Both the position numbers and the translations under genes were made by a program. The notes below the pieces were generated by a model. It made no database searches. It was given only the letters and a program-made list of their open reading frames with translations, and was not told the DNA's origin. A stretch of DNA of 64,000 nucleotides from assembly GCF_030730945.1 (NCBI RefSeq), contig NZ_JAVAMS010000002.1, positions 1,116,001 through 1,180,000 of the forward strand. Direction: 5' to 3'. This stretch comes from Aurantiacibacter poecillastricola. GTDB taxonomy: Bacteria; Pseudomonadota; Alphaproteobacteria; Sphingomonadales; Sphingomonadaceae. Positions 1 to 9,147 of the stretch are shown here, one piece after another (within the stretch, counting starts at the first letter, position 1; every line of letters begins with the position of its first letter).

Positions 1-405
1 TGCCGAGATCGCCGCGACAGGACCGATCGGTTCGCGGAAGGTATACGCCGTCCGTCCCGCACCCGCGTCTGTCAGGTCCATGGGGATCTCGTGGCCGCCG
101 CCATCGCTGAGCGCCTGAACGCACAAGTCGACGCTGTTGATCGCGCGACCGGCTTCCACGCGCGCATCGACCAAGGGCTTGCCGCCCTCCCTGACGATCT
201 GGAGAGCCAGTTCTTCGGCTCGTTCGCGCATGATATCCGCCGCCCGCCGGAGGATGGCGATACGCTCGTGCACGGCAAGCCAGCAACTGCGGTCGCGGTG
301 GAGCAACTGCGCTTCATTCAGCCATTCATCGATTTGAGCCCAGTCAACAAGCGGTACTTCTGCAATCGGCGAGCGGTCGAAAGGATTGTGAACGATCGTT
401 TTCAT
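1..405 (-). CDS. aldehyde dehydrogenase, N-terminal part (cut by window edge)
   Basis: Reading the minus strand from the ATG at 405 gives 135 codons without a stop, running off the left edge. The product begins MKTIVHNPFDRSPIAE and reaches REPIGPVAAIS at the cut, which is the conserved stretch just before the NAD(P)-binding fold of the aldehyde dehydrogenase superfamily. Members oxidise aldehydes to acids; the catalytic Cys and Glu would lie in the missing part. Its start codon overlaps the stop of the preceding acetolactate-synthase-type gene (ATGA at 405-402), so the two are probably co-translated. Acetolactate synthase-like plus aldehyde dehydrogenase is a pairing I have seen in Alphaproteobacteria, but the substrate cannot be read here. 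Family assignment is good; specificity is unknown. Confidence 0.8.
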   Translation of the reverse strand, partial: MKTIVHNPFDRSPIAEVPLVDWAQIDEWLNEAQLLHRDRSCWLAVHERIAILRRAADIMRERAEELALQIVREGGKPLVDARVEAGRAINSVDLCVQALSDGGGHEIPMDLTDAGAGRTAYTFREPIGPVAAISA

Positions 406-2042
406 AGCTCGCACACCTTCGCGCCGAGTTCGTCGATCAGCACCTTCTTGTTTTCGGAATAGTCGACGGGCAGATCGACGATATGCACGCCGCCCGCCTC
501 GAATGCGTCGTTCAGGACCGCCACAAGATCTGCGCTCCGTTCGACCCGGTGACCGGTCGCTCCATAGCTTTGTGCGTAGGTGACGAAGTCGGGATTGGAA
601 AAGGTCAGGCCGTAGTCCGGAAAGCCGAGCTGGTCCTGCTTCCAGCGGATCATGCCGTATGCCGCATCGTTCAGGACGAGTACGACGAGGTTCAGGCCCA
701 GCCTGACGGCCGTTTCCAGCTCCTGCGAGTTCATCATGAACCCGCCATCGCCGCATACCGCGAGAACTCTGCGCCCGGGCGACAGCATCGCCGCCATCAT
801 GGCGGATGGAAGGCCCGCGCCCATCGTCGCCAATGCATTGTCGAGAAGGATGGTGCCCGGTTCATTCGCAATGTAGTTTCTGGCGAACCAGATCTTGTAG
901 ATACCGTTGTCGAGCGCAACGATATCATCGCGCGCCATTACGCTGCGTACGTCGGCAACCACGCGCTGGGGGACCATCGGAAAACGTTCGTCGTCGCTGG
1001 TTTCGGAAATGTGCGAAGCAATCTCGTGATGCAGGGCGGTATAATAGCTGCGATCGCACTGCAGCTTGCCATCCAGGCGGTTTCCCAGCCGCTCGACCGA
1101 ACCGGCAATGTCACCGATTACCTCCAGCTGCGGGAAATAGACCTGATCGACTTCGGCCGCCTTGTAATTGATATGGATGACGGTCTGCCCGCCCGGCTCC
1201 ATGAAGAAGGGCGGCTTCTCCACCACGTCGTGACCGATATTGACGATCAGATCGGCCTTCTCGATCGCGCAGTGAACATAATCGCCCGACGATAGCGCCG
1301 CGGTGCCCAGATAGAGCTCGTTATCTTCATCGACCACGCCCTTGCCCATCTGGGTGTCGAAGAAGGGAAAGCCGGTATCGGCCACGAATTTGCGCAACGC
1401 CTTCGAAGCGCGGCGGCGGTTTGCTCCGGCTCCGATCAGCAGTAATGGCCGCTCAGCCGCGATGATCCGCTCGGCCGCTTCGTCGAGCGCCGCATCTCCG
1501 GCGACCGCATAACGCCTGTGATGCGGCGGTATGACCGGTTCGATCGTTTCCTCTTCAGCGATATCTTCCGGAAGCTCGAGCAGCACAGCGCCCGGTCTTT
1601 CTTCCTGCGCCAGGCGGAAACCCTCGCGAACGAGCGAGGGGATGCGATTGCCGTTCACGATCTGGGTCGAAGCCTTGCATAGCGGCGTAAACAGCGAAAC
1701 AACGTCGACAATTTGGAACTGCGCCTGTTTCGATGTCTTTATCGGTTTCTGCCCGGTGATGATGATGAGCGGAAAGGCCCCGAGCGCGGCATAGGCTGCC
1801 GGAGTTGTCAGGTTCGTCGCACCAGGCCCGAGAGTTGCGAGGCAAACCCCCGCCTTGCCGGTCAGACGGCCATAGGTCGCCGCCATGAAGCCCGCACCTT
1901 GCTCATGGCGCGTCAATACCAATTCGATTGAGGACGTGCGCAGGGATTCCAGCAGGTCGAGGTTTTCTTCGCCGGGAACGGCAAAGATGTATTCCACCTC
2001 TTCAGCCTCTAATGCAGCGATAAACAAGTCAGAGGCTTTCAT
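402..2042 (-). CDS. acetolactate synthase large-subunit-type ThDP enzyme
   Basis: This 546-residue protein has the full three-domain layout of thiamine-diphosphate enzymes of the acetolactate synthase/acetohydroxyacid synthase family. The N-terminal PYR domain carries the catalytic glutamate in TRHEQGAGFMA (about residue 47). A central domain follows, and the C-terminal PP domain has the GDGGF...LND ThDP-Mg motif at about residues 433-457. The family condenses pyruvate with a second 2-oxo acid. No small regulatory subunit is adjacent, and the partner gene is an aldehyde dehydrogenase overlapping by 4 nt. A catabolic or specialised role is therefore more likely than the housekeeping IlvB role, but this is inference. 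The ATG at 2042 follows a purine-rich stretch and gives a complete PYR domain. Confidence 0.85.
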   Translation of the reverse strand: MKASDLFIAALEAEEVEYIFAVPGEENLDLLESLRTSSIELVLTRHEQGAGFMAATYGRLTGKAGVCLATLGPGATNLTTPAAYAALGAFPLIIITGQKPIKTSKQAQFQIVDVVSLFTPLCKASTQIVNGNRIPSLVREGFRLAQEERPGAVLLELPEDIAEEETIEPVIPPHHRRYAVAGDAALDEAAERIIAAERPLLLIGAGANRRRASKALRKFVADTGFPFFDTQMGKGVVDEDNELYLGTAALSSGDYVHCAIEKADLIVNIGHDVVEKPPFFMEPGGQTVIHINYKAAEVDQVYFPQLEVIGDIAGSVERLGNRLDGKLQCDRSYYTALHHEIASHISETSDDERFPMVPQRVVADVRSVMARDDIVALDNGIYKIWFARNYIANEPGTILLDNALATMGAGLPSAMMAAMLSPGRRVLAVCGDGGFMMNSQELETAVRLGLNLVVLVLNDAAYGMIRWKQDQLGFPDYGLTFSNPDFVTYAQSYGATGHRVERSADLVAVLNDAFEAGGVHIVDLPVDYSENKKVLIDELGAKVCEL

Positions 2043-2543
2043 TTTCGATATTCCCTTTTCAGAAGCATGAATGCCCTACGGCAATGCTTTCTCACTACAA
2101 CCGCAAAGAGAGTCACAGACGCAAGGAGCCCCGCCTCATTCGCACCATGCCGTTCAGCGAATGTTCTGAAATGCGCGTAGCCGCAAAAAGTATCCTAAAA
2201 ATCATAGCCCTTGGGTTTGGTAGGAAGGTAGGGACTGCGTTTCTTGACATTCCCACCGCCGCAGTATGAGTCCGCGATCCACCTTGTGTGCCCCCACGCG
2301 AAACCGGTGCAATTTGCGACATCGGCGAAAATGTTTTGCTTGCCCATCAAGGCATGGCGGAGACAGATATTTTCCCGCGCTGGAATCACGTGCCGATGAC
2401 ATTCGGATGCCTGAATGGCTAGGCCAGTGATCGGCGGTGCAGTTGACCTATCTGCATTGACATGATCGACGAGTACCGGGCCCAGACCTGATTTCTATCG
2501 TCCAGAGAATCAGAGATATCTGCCGATCATCCAAGGAACCAAT
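2043..2543. other. intergenic stretch without a convincing gene
   Basis: About 500 bases separate the acetolactate synthase unit from lspA. Several short overlapping minus-strand reading frames end or start here, but none has a ribosome-binding site or a recognisable product. No tRNA, terminator with a U-tract or long repeat was seen. It separates two unrelated gene groups, so an island junction could lie here; nothing in the sequence proves it. Confidence 0.4.
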
Positions 2544-3035
2544 ATGTACCGAAGTCTTGGTCTTTCGATCGCCGTTGCAGTCTTCGCGAGCGATCTCATT
2601 TCAAAATGGCTTATTGTGAATGTGGTCATGGACCCTGCCCGCACGATAGATGTTTTTCCATTCTTCAATCTGGTGCTCGGATATAATCGCGGTGTTACAT
2701 TCGGCCTTCTGAGTTCCGGCAATCCAATCGCGCCCTATTTGCTGTCCGGGTTCGCGCTTCTTGTCGTGGGCGTTCTGGCCAGATGGCTCTGGCGCAGTAC
2801 CGTACGCCTCGAATCCGCCGCGATAGGTTCGATCATTGGCGGTGCATTGGGTAACGTTGCCGACCGACTGGCGGACGGAGCGGTCACCGATTTTCTCGAC
2901 TTCTATGTCGGCGGCTATCACTGGCCGGCGTTCAATCTCGCAGATGTCGGAATAGTCCTTGGAGTGGCATTGCTTCTCGTTACCTGGTGGTCCGGAGAAA
3001 CGCAGCGCGACGATGGCACCGCGCCGAAAGTGTAG
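2544..3035 (+). CDS. lspA: lipoprotein signal peptidase (signal peptidase II)
   Basis: The 163-residue membrane protein matches LspA, the aspartic protease that removes signal peptides from prolipoproteins in the inner membrane. It has four hydrophobic segments. The conserved blocks are YNRGVTFGLL (about residue 47), GNVADR with a catalytic Asp near residue 107, and FNLAD with the second catalytic Asp near residue 134. AAGGAACC precedes the ATG at 2544. It lies next to a CadR/PbrR-like regulator and metal transporters. Extra lspA copies are well known inside lead/cadmium resistance cassettes, so this is probably an accessory copy rather than the chromosomal housekeeping gene. It is convergent with the merR gene downstream. 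Confidence 0.92.
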   Translation: MYRSLGLSIAVAVFASDLISKWLIVNVVMDPARTIDVFPFFNLVLGYNRGVTFGLLSSGNPIAPYLLSGFALLVVGVLARWLWRSTVRLESAAIGSIIGGALGNVADRLADGAVTDFLDFYVGGYHWPAFNLADVGIVLGVALLLVTWWSGETQRDDGTAPKV

Positions 3036-3061
3036 ATTCTGCGCTTTTGCCGAGGCAATCT

Positions 3062-3457
3062 TTAGGCGGATTTTCTAGCAAGCCCGCCGATGATGCCGCA
3101 GTCGGTGGCAGTGCCCCCATCGCAGGCCCGTGCCAGGCCGATCAGTTCCTGTCTCATCGCCTGCAGCTGTTCGATCTGCTCTTCCACCCGGCGCAAATGA
3201 TTTCGTGCCAAATTCGCAGCGTCCTTGCAATCCCGGTTTGGTGCGTCCGACACTTCGAGCAGCGAGCGAACTTCGGACACCGAAAAGCCCAAACCCCGAG
3301 CCCGCCGGATGAATACGAGCCGTTCGACATCGGCGTCTGCGTAAATCCTTCGTCCCGACTGGGAGCGCGGAGCGGGCTTCAGAAGACCGATCTCTTCATA
3401 ATAGCGAACGGTGTTGACTTTGGTCCCGGTCGCGCGGGCAATTTTTCCTATCTGCAT
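3062..3457 (-). CDS. MerR-family metal-responsive regulator (CadR/PbrR type)
   Basis: This 131-residue MerR-family regulator has an N-terminal winged helix (MQIGKIARATG, VRYYEEIGLL) and a dimerisation helix (about residues 75-110). Cysteines are at positions 77, 112 and 120, the spacing used by CadR/PbrR/ZntR proteins to bind Cd, Pb or Zn. Proteins of this type twist promoters with an over-long 19-20 bp spacer into an active form when metal binds. The gene is divergent from the CDF-like transporter and FTR1 permease, and a matching dyad lies in the promoter at 3556-3586. The exact metal cannot be decided from sequence. Confidence 0.9.
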   Translation of the reverse strand: MQIGKIARATGTKVNTVRYYEEIGLLKPAPRSQSGRRIYADADVERLVFIRRARGLGFSVSEVRSLLEVSDAPNRDCKDAANLARNHLRRVEEQIEQLQAMRQELIGLARACDGGTATDCGIIGGLARKSA

Positions 3458-3555
3458 TCTTTAATCCTCGATGATGGCCATCGCAGGGTGTGTGTCTCCG
3501 CGACGCAATCGCACATCGGCCGTCAGACTTTCTGCGAAAAGTTCGCAGAAAGTCC

Positions 3556-3586
3556 TTGATCCTCCAGTAACTGGAGATTGTAAAGC
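3556..3586 (+). promoter_or_regulatory. MerR-type promoter with 19-bp spacer and operator dyad
   Basis: TTGATC (3556-3561) and TAAAGC (3581-3586) are separated by 19 bp, and the spacer holds the dyad CTCCAGT-A-ACTGGAG (3562-3576). This over-long spacer with a central dyad is the signature of MerR-activated promoters. It faces the CDF-like gene whose ATG is at 3596, only 10 nt beyond the -10 box. The predicted transcript therefore has almost no leader and no Shine-Dalgarno sequence. Confidence 0.75.
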
Positions 3587-3595
3587 TTAGAAACC

Positions 3596-4237
3596 ATGAG
3601 TTTAGATGATTCGGAAGACTGTGGTTGCACCGGCGACCCTGAGAGGGCGGTTGACGATCCGCAATACCGCCGCGCGCTTTGGATCGTGATTATCCTCAAT
3701 GTCGGCTTCGGCATGATCGAGCTGGCCGCCGGGTTTTTAGCCGCGAGCCAGGCGCTCAAAGCCGACGCGCTAGACTTCCTTGGCGATGGCTCGATCACCT
3801 TCATCGGACTGCTTGCGCTCGGATGGACGGCATCGACGCGTGCTCGGGTGGCGCTCGCGCAAGGTTTGTTTCTGGCGGCGCTTGGTGTGAGTGTGATCGG
3901 CGCGGCGATCTGGCGCATGTTCGATATGGTGCAGCCGGAAGCCGGCATCATGGGCTGGGTGGGGTTTGTCGCCCTGCTTATCAACCTTGCCGCCGTTTTT
4001 GTGCTCGCTCGCTTTCGCAAAGGAGGCGATGCTCAAGCGCGCGCGATATGGCTATTTTCACGCAACGATGCCCTGGCCAATGTCGCGGTCATCGTCGCAG
4101 CCGGTTTGGTTTATTGGTTGGGAAGCGCATGGCCTGATATCATCGTGGCCGCTGCGATTGCGTTTTTGTTCCTCCATTCGGCTCTCGAAATTATCCGCCA
4201 TGCGCGCAGCGATATGAAGACGCAGCAGATTGCATGA
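3596..4237 (+). CDS. short CDF-like cation transporter
   Basis: The 213-residue integral membrane protein has about six hydrophobic segments and resembles the transmembrane half of cation diffusion facilitators. It lacks the usual C-terminal cytoplasmic domain. In canonical CDFs the metal site is HxxxD in TM2 and TM5; here the matching places read ALDFLGD and RNDALAN, so the histidines are absent. The N-terminus has a Cys pair (DCGCTG). It is the first gene behind the MerR-type promoter and overlaps the FTR1 gene by 4 nt. Metal export is the likely role, but substrate choice must differ from CzcD-type proteins. A second protein of the same kind is at 15496-16125. Confidence 0.75.
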   Translation: MSLDDSEDCGCTGDPERAVDDPQYRRALWIVIILNVGFGMIELAAGFLAASQALKADALDFLGDGSITFIGLLALGWTASTRARVALAQGLFLAALGVSVIGAAIWRMFDMVQPEAGIMGWVGFVALLINLAAVFVLARFRKGGDAQARAIWLFSRNDALANVAVIVAAGLVYWLGSAWPDIIVAAAIAFLFLHSALEIIRHARSDMKTQQIA

Positions 4238-6150
4238 TGAAATATTTGGCGCGCCTGTCCGGCATTTGCCTGGCCCTTCTGTTGTCGTTCGGCAGCGCGC
4301 AAGCGTTGGCGGCAGAACCCAACACGATCTGGCGCTTGCTCGATTACATGGCGGTAGATTATGCAGCTGCCGTCGAGGACGGCGAAGTCGTCAACGAACT
4401 CGAATATGAGGAAATGGTCGAATTCGCCGGTTCGGTACGATCGGGTATTGCGGAATTGCCTGAAAGCCCCGGTCGCGTTCGGCTAGAGGCAAACGCGAAG
4501 CAACTTGAAGCCGATATCCTCTCGATGGCCCCCGTTGATCAAGTTGCCACGGCAGCCAGAAAGCTCGCTGCGGATCTCCTAGCCATCTATCCGATCACGC
4601 TCTCGCCTTCGAGGGCGCCCGATCTTGAGCGCGGAAGACTGCTGTACCAGGAGACTTGTGCCAGTTGCCACGGGGTGTCAGGAAACGGTCGCGGGCCGGC
4701 GTCTGCGGGCCTTGATCCACCGCCGATCGCATTTACCGACGTCGATCGCGCGCGCCAGCGTAGCATTATGGGTCTCTATCAGGTTATCGACCAAGGGATC
4801 GATGGCACCGCCATGCCCGGTTTCTCACAGCTCTCCTCCGACGATCGTTGGGCCCTGGCCTTCTATTCGGGATCCGTCGCCTTTGAGGCGGCGGACGAAG
4901 GGGCGCGTCTATGGAAGTCAGATTCCGAACTACGTAAACGCTTTCCCGATCTTGCCGCTCTCACGAAGATCACGCCGGACGAACTGGCAGGAGAGATCGG
5001 GCAAGAGCGCGCGGACGCGCTCATGGCCTATCTTCGGGCCAACCCGTCGGCGATCGCCGATGCAGCGGGGCCTCTTGGCATCACACGTACCCGGCTCGCA
5101 GAAGCTGAACGCGCCCACGCGAACGGGAATATTTCCCGGGCCAAGGAGCTCGCACTGTCGGCATATTTGGACGGGTTCGAACCCGTCGAACCGATATTGG
5201 CGACACGCAATCCGGATCTTCTGGTGCGTATCGAGAGCGGGATGATGGACTTGCGTGCAGCCATCGACGCAGATCTGCCGACCTCTGCGATAAGCGAACG
5301 GATCCGGGCCATCGAGGGTTTGCTCGTACAGGCTGAAAATGTCCTTACGCCGGAATCTGCGACGGGATGGTCAACCTTTGTGGCATCTTTCGCGATCCTC
5401 CTCCGCGAGGGTCTGGAGGCATTGCTGATCGTGATCGCCATGATCGCTTTCGTGAGGAAGGCGGGACAGGATCGGGCATTGCGATTTGTCCATGGCGGGT
5501 GGACCGGTGCGCTGGTAGCAGGCGCGTTTACTTGGCTTGCGGCGACCTATCTTCTCGACATCAGCGGTGCCGGCCGGGAATCGATCGAGGCATTCGGTTC
5601 GCTGATTGCAGCGCTGGTCCTTCTGTCGGTTGGCGTCTGGATGCACGGAAAATCACAGGCAGACAATTGGCAGCGCTATATCCGCGACAAGCTTGGCAAG
5701 GCGCTTTCGCGCGGATCGCTCTGGTTCCTGTTCGGGATCGTATTCCTTGTCGTCTATAGAGAGGTCTTCGAAACCATCCTTTTTTACGCTGCGCTGTCCG
5801 CTCAGGGAAGTACGGGCTATCTGCTGGCGGGCGCTGCCACGGCCGGTTTGCTCCTTGTCGTCATCGCCTGGCTGCTGCTGCGCTACAGCCGGACGCTGCC
5901 GATCGGAAAGTTCTTTGCCTACAGTTCGGTGCTCATCGCCCTGCTTGCGATTGTCCTGATTGGCAAAGGGATCGCGGGCTTGCAGGAAGCGGGTGTGATC
6001 GGAATTGCACCGATAGCCGGCGGTCCGCGACTAAGTATGCTTGGAGTTTATCCGACGTTCCAAGTGATTGGCGCTCAATTTGCAATGGCATCCGCACTTT
6101 TACTTGGTTTCTGGATTAATCACACCCGAGCATCAAACAATGACCGGTAA
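4234..6150 (+). CDS. cytochrome c-FTR1 fusion iron permease
   Basis: The 638-residue protein begins with a signal peptide. It continues with a periplasmic region containing a c-type haem site CASCH at about residues 142-146, and ends with a seven-helix FTR1 iron permease domain. The family's REXXE motifs are visible as REGLE near residue 391 and REVFE near residue 509. FTR1 proteins move ferric iron coupled to oxidation of Fe(II); the fused cytochrome domain could accept the electrons. The gene overlaps the upstream CDF-like gene (ATGA), placing it in the same MerR-controlled unit. In such cassettes FTR1 homologues accompany lead or other metal resistance, so the true substrate may be a toxic metal rather than iron. 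Confidence 0.87.
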   Translation: MMKYLARLSGICLALLLSFGSAQALAAEPNTIWRLLDYMAVDYAAAVEDGEVVNELEYEEMVEFAGSVRSGIAELPESPGRVRLEANAKQLEADILSMAPVDQVATAARKLAADLLAIYPITLSPSRAPDLERGRLLYQETCASCHGVSGNGRGPASAGLDPPPIAFTDVDRARQRSIMGLYQVIDQGIDGTAMPGFSQLSSDDRWALAFYSGSVAFEAADEGARLWKSDSELRKRFPDLAALTKITPDELAGEIGQERADALMAYLRANPSAIADAAGPLGITRTRLAEAERAHANGNISRAKELALSAYLDGFEPVEPILATRNPDLLVRIESGMMDLRAAIDADLPTSAISERIRAIEGLLVQAENVLTPESATGWSTFVASFAILLREGLEALLIVIAMIAFVRKAGQDRALRFVHGGWTGALVAGAFTWLAATYLLDISGAGRESIEAFGSLIAALVLLSVGVWMHGKSQADNWQRYIRDKLGKALSRGSLWFLFGIVFLVVYREVFETILFYAALSAQGSTGYLLAGAATAGLLLVVIAWLLLRYSRTLPIGKFFAYSSVLIALLAIVLIGKGIAGLQEAGVIGIAPIAGGPRLSMLGVYPTFQVIGAQFAMASALLLGFWINHTRASNNDR

Positions 6151-6324
6151 CGCGATGCAGCCTGATAATATATCTTTCTATTACGGCGTTTGTGTCGACC
6201 CAGGTCGGTACATGAATAGCGCATTTGTTCGTTCTTATGCATTGAGCTGCGCGACGGCTTCGGCATTCGAAGAGAATATCGACTTGTGCCATGTGATTGG
6301 TCCTGCTAGCGGGGCCAAAGTGTC

Positions 6325-6669
6325 ATGACCCTCCGTATGCCCCTTCTTGCCTTGAAGCCGGTTTTCGCCATGCTGATTCTCTTCGGCCTGGTGTTCAGCG
6401 TAAGCGTGGACGCGGCGGTATGCGGGCCTGAAATTGGCGAACTTACAAGTGTCAAAGCTGCAAGTAGCGAGACTGGTCAAGACTTGCCGGACAGCCCGAA
6501 TGAGCAGCATGGCATCTGCGCCCACGGCCATTGCCATCATGGAGTCCAATTTGCAGGCAATGCGGATATCGGGGCCGGTGAGCGTTCATCCGGTGCACAG
6601 CATTTCTTCGAACCCGTCGGCCTGACTGCAGTCCAGCAAGCGATTTTGACGCCCCCTCCTCGAATCTGA
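6325..6669 (+). CDS. small exported protein with a Cys/His-rich motif
   Basis: The 114-residue product has a hydrophobic signal-like N-terminus (about residues 10-30). A Cys/His cluster, HGICAHGHCHHG, lies around residues 62-73 and is suited to binding transition metals. It sits about 60 nt before czcC, and similar small proteins often precede CzcCBA operons. I infer a periplasmic metal-binding or sensing helper for the efflux pump. No enzyme domain is visible, and the function is not established. Confidence 0.6.
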   Translation: MTLRMPLLALKPVFAMLILFGLVFSVSVDAAVCGPEIGELTSVKAASSETGQDLPDSPNEQHGICAHGHCHHGVQFAGNADIGAGERSSGAQHFFEPVGLTAVQQAILTPPPRI

Positions 6670-6733
6670 CGTCCAGTATTGCCGCCGCAATGTCGGCGCG
6701 CATTCGGCATGTCAGTAGAGGAAAAATCAATTC

Positions 6734-7987
6734 ATGTTTGCCATTATTTGGCGAGGCGCCCTTTTTGCAGGGCTGAGCCTCGCAGTACTGCCCGGTGCGG
6801 TGCGTGCACAAGAACGCGCGGTGTTGACGCTCGACGAAGCTCTCGCGCGTGCGGGGGTGGACGAAAGCGCGCAGGTGCAATCAGACAATCCGCGTTTGAT
6901 CGGGCCGCAGGCCGAAACGGACGCGGCACGCGCGCTTATCGATCAGGCACGGCTTCGGCCAAATCCTGAGCTTGCCTTTGAAGCGGAGAACATCGCAGGA
7001 AGCGGTGCCTTTTCAGGGCTGCAAGCAACCGAATATACGCTGTCTTTGAGTCAGCGCCTCGAGCTAGGCGGCAAGCGGGGCGCACGCATTCGCTCGGCCG
7101 AGGCCGAGGCGCGCGTGGCAATGCTTTCTGGAGAATTGTCGGTCGCTGAGCTGAGTCGCATGGTGCGCGAACGCTACATCGAGGCGGTCGCTTCAGCTGC
7201 GCGACTGGAACTTGCCCGCGACGTAGTCGAACGCAATCGCGAACTCGCGCGTATAGCTGGCCTGCTTGTCGAAGTTGGCCGCGAGCCGCCGCTGCGCTCG
7301 CTTCGTGCAGAAGCGGCCCTTGCTGAAGCCGAGGCGGAGTTTGAAGCCGCGCGAGCTTCAGAGATAGCGGCGCGGAGCGCGTTGGTGGCGCTCTGGGGTG
7401 AAACGTCCCCTCCCCCGGACGTGCCATCGGCGTTTCCCGGGATCGAACCTCCTGCGATGCTTCTTGCATCGCCTTCTGCTTTGCGTCTCCAAGTCGCGCG
7501 TGCCGAACGCGAGGCGGCGGACGCTGCGATCGACAGGGAGCGCTCTTTGGGTGTTCCCGATCCGGCCATCTCCGCCGGTGTCAGGCGGTTCGAGGAAAGC
7601 AGGGATCAGGCCTTCCTAGTGGGCGTCTCGATTCCCCTTCCTTTCCGCAATCGCAATCAGGGTAACATCGCCGCTGCCGAGGCCCGCTTCCGCGCGGCCT
7701 CCGCACGCGAGGCTGTCGCCCGCGCGGATTTCGAACTCGAAGTAACCCAGGCGCGCGGCCGCTTTCTCGCCGCCGAGGCTCGTGTAGAGACTCTGTCCCA
7801 AACCTCCCTGCCTCAAGCGGAAGAAGCCTTGCGCCTCGTCCGGATTGGGTATCGCAACGGCAGGTTCCCGCTGATCGAGGTTCTGGCTGCGGCCGAAGCC
7901 CGCGATGCAATCCGAGAAGCCTTGATCCAAGCCCAGGAAGATCGCGGTCGCCTGGCGGCGCAGTTGATCTGGCTTGGCGCCCAATGA
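6734..7987 (+). CDS. czcC: CzcC-like outer membrane efflux factor
   Basis: The 417-residue protein is of the TolC/OEP family: a signal peptide ending near VRAQ (about residue 27), then two repeats of long alpha-helical segments rich in Ala and Glu. It forms the trimeric outer-membrane channel for the tripartite CzcCBA pump that expels cobalt, zinc and cadmium. GAGGAAA lies about 10 nt upstream of the ATG at 6734. The stop overlaps an ATG of the following adaptor gene (ATGA at 7984). Confidence 0.9.
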   Translation: MFAIIWRGALFAGLSLAVLPGAVRAQERAVLTLDEALARAGVDESAQVQSDNPRLIGPQAETDAARALIDQARLRPNPELAFEAENIAGSGAFSGLQATEYTLSLSQRLELGGKRGARIRSAEAEARVAMLSGELSVAELSRMVRERYIEAVASAARLELARDVVERNRELARIAGLLVEVGREPPLRSLRAEAALAEAEAEFEAARASEIAARSALVALWGETSPPPDVPSAFPGIEPPAMLLASPSALRLQVARAEREAADAAIDRERSLGVPDPAISAGVRRFEESRDQAFLVGVSIPLPFRNRNQGNIAAAEARFRAASAREAVARADFELEVTQARGRFLAAEARVETLSQTSLPQAEEALRLVRIGYRNGRFPLIEVLAAAEARDAIREALIQAQEDRGRLAAQLIWLGAQ

Positions 7988-7998
7988 GGAAAATACCC

Positions 7999-9147
7999 AT
8001 GAACCGTAAGCGTTTGGCCGTACTGATCGGCCTGATCATTCTTGTTTTTGCGGCTGCTGTAATGCTGTGGCCGGACAACGGCGCAGAACCGCACAGCGAA
8101 GAGGAAACCGAAGAAAGCGATCTCCCGGAAGGACTGGTCCTACTCGGCGAAGAGCAGATTCGAAGCTCCGAAATCATGGTCGAGACCGTTGGTGAGGGCT
8201 CGGCGGTAGAGCTAGTGTTCCCAGCCACAATCGCCGCTAGCCCCACAGGCAGCGCGCGGATCGATGCGCGAGCGGCGGGCGTGGTGCGGAGCGTTCAAAA
8301 AACGCTGGGTGATTACGTCCGGCAGGGTGAAACCATTGCGCGTATCGAAAGTGCGGAAGCGGCAGCTTTGGCATCGCAATTGAGCGCGGCGCGCGCGCGC
8401 GTCAACGAATTGTCAGCCGCCTATGAGCGCGAACGCCGGCTTTTCGAAGCCAATGTTACGGCGCGGCAGGATCTCGAAGCGGTGCGCGCCAATCTCCAGG
8501 TCGCCCAGTCAGAACTGTCCCGCGCGCAGGCAGCGGTTGCGGCAGCGGGCGTGAGTGGCGACGGTCGGTCTTTGGCGGTTACCAGCCCTCTTGCAGGACG
8601 GGTAACGGCGGCGCCTATTGTCCTTGGTTCGTTTGTCGATGCGGGAGAGGAACTCTACCAAATCGTGAATCCTAATGCGATGCAGATCGAAGTCGCACTC
8701 CCCTCTGCAGAAGCGAGCCGTATTCAGCCAGGCGATGAAGCCACGCTGGAACTTGCAGAAAACCGCGAGATCGGAGCGCGGGTCCGCTCCGTCACGCCAT
8801 CGCTCGATCCTGAGAGCCGCAGCGCGACGGCAGTCCTTTCGCTCACGCGGTCCATCCCCGGTCTTCAACCAGGTGCCTTCCTGCAAGCGCGCATCCGGCC
8901 TTCGGGCGAGGTCGACACGGGCCGCATGTCGGTGCCCGAAAGCGCGGTGCAGTCACTCGACGGCCAGGAAGTGGTTTTCGTGCGCACGCGCCGCGGCTTC
9001 CAGACCCGTCCGGTGGTGACCGGCGCACGTTCCGCAGGCCGCGTGGTGATCGAATCCGGTCTCGAAGCGAACTGGCGGATCGCAACCGAGAATGCCTTCC
9101 TGCTCAAAGCCGAACTCGAAAAAGAGGAAGCCGAACATGGACACTGA
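7999..9147 (+). CDS. czcB: CzcB-like RND membrane fusion protein
   Basis: This periplasmic adaptor of the CzcCBA pump has an N-terminal membrane anchor (about residues 5-22). A lipoyl/barrel-sandwich half-motif VVRSVQKTLGDYVRQGETIARIES follows in two pieces, then a coiled-coil hairpin (about residues 125-180), the second lipoyl half (TSPLAGRVTAAPIVLGSFV) and beta-barrel domains. An ATG at 7984 is also in frame, but the start at 7999 has GAGGAAA about 8 nt upstream and a better signal-anchor, so I prefer it. It ends in EHGH and overlaps czcA by 11 nt. Confidence 0.88.
   Translation: MNRKRLAVLIGLIILVFAAAVMLWPDNGAEPHSEEETEESDLPEGLVLLGEEQIRSSEIMVETVGEGSAVELVFPATIAASPTGSARIDARAAGVVRSVQKTLGDYVRQGETIARIESAEAAALASQLSAARARVNELSAAYERERRLFEANVTARQDLEAVRANLQVAQSELSRAQAAVAAAGVSGDGRSLAVTSPLAGRVTAAPIVLGSFVDAGEELYQIVNPNAMQIEVALPSAEASRIQPGDEATLELAENREIGARVRSVTPSLDPESRSATAVLSLTRSIPGLQPGAFLQARIRPSGEVDTGRMSVPESAVQSLDGQEVVFVRTRRGFQTRPVVTGARSAGRVVIESGLEANWRIATENAFLLKAELEKEEAEHGH

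Noticed and set aside
6068..6328. 86-residue plus-strand frame ending at the start of the small Cys/His protein
   Set aside because: Begins inside the FTR1 gene and the part beyond it has no recognisable features; only the ATGA overlap favours it.
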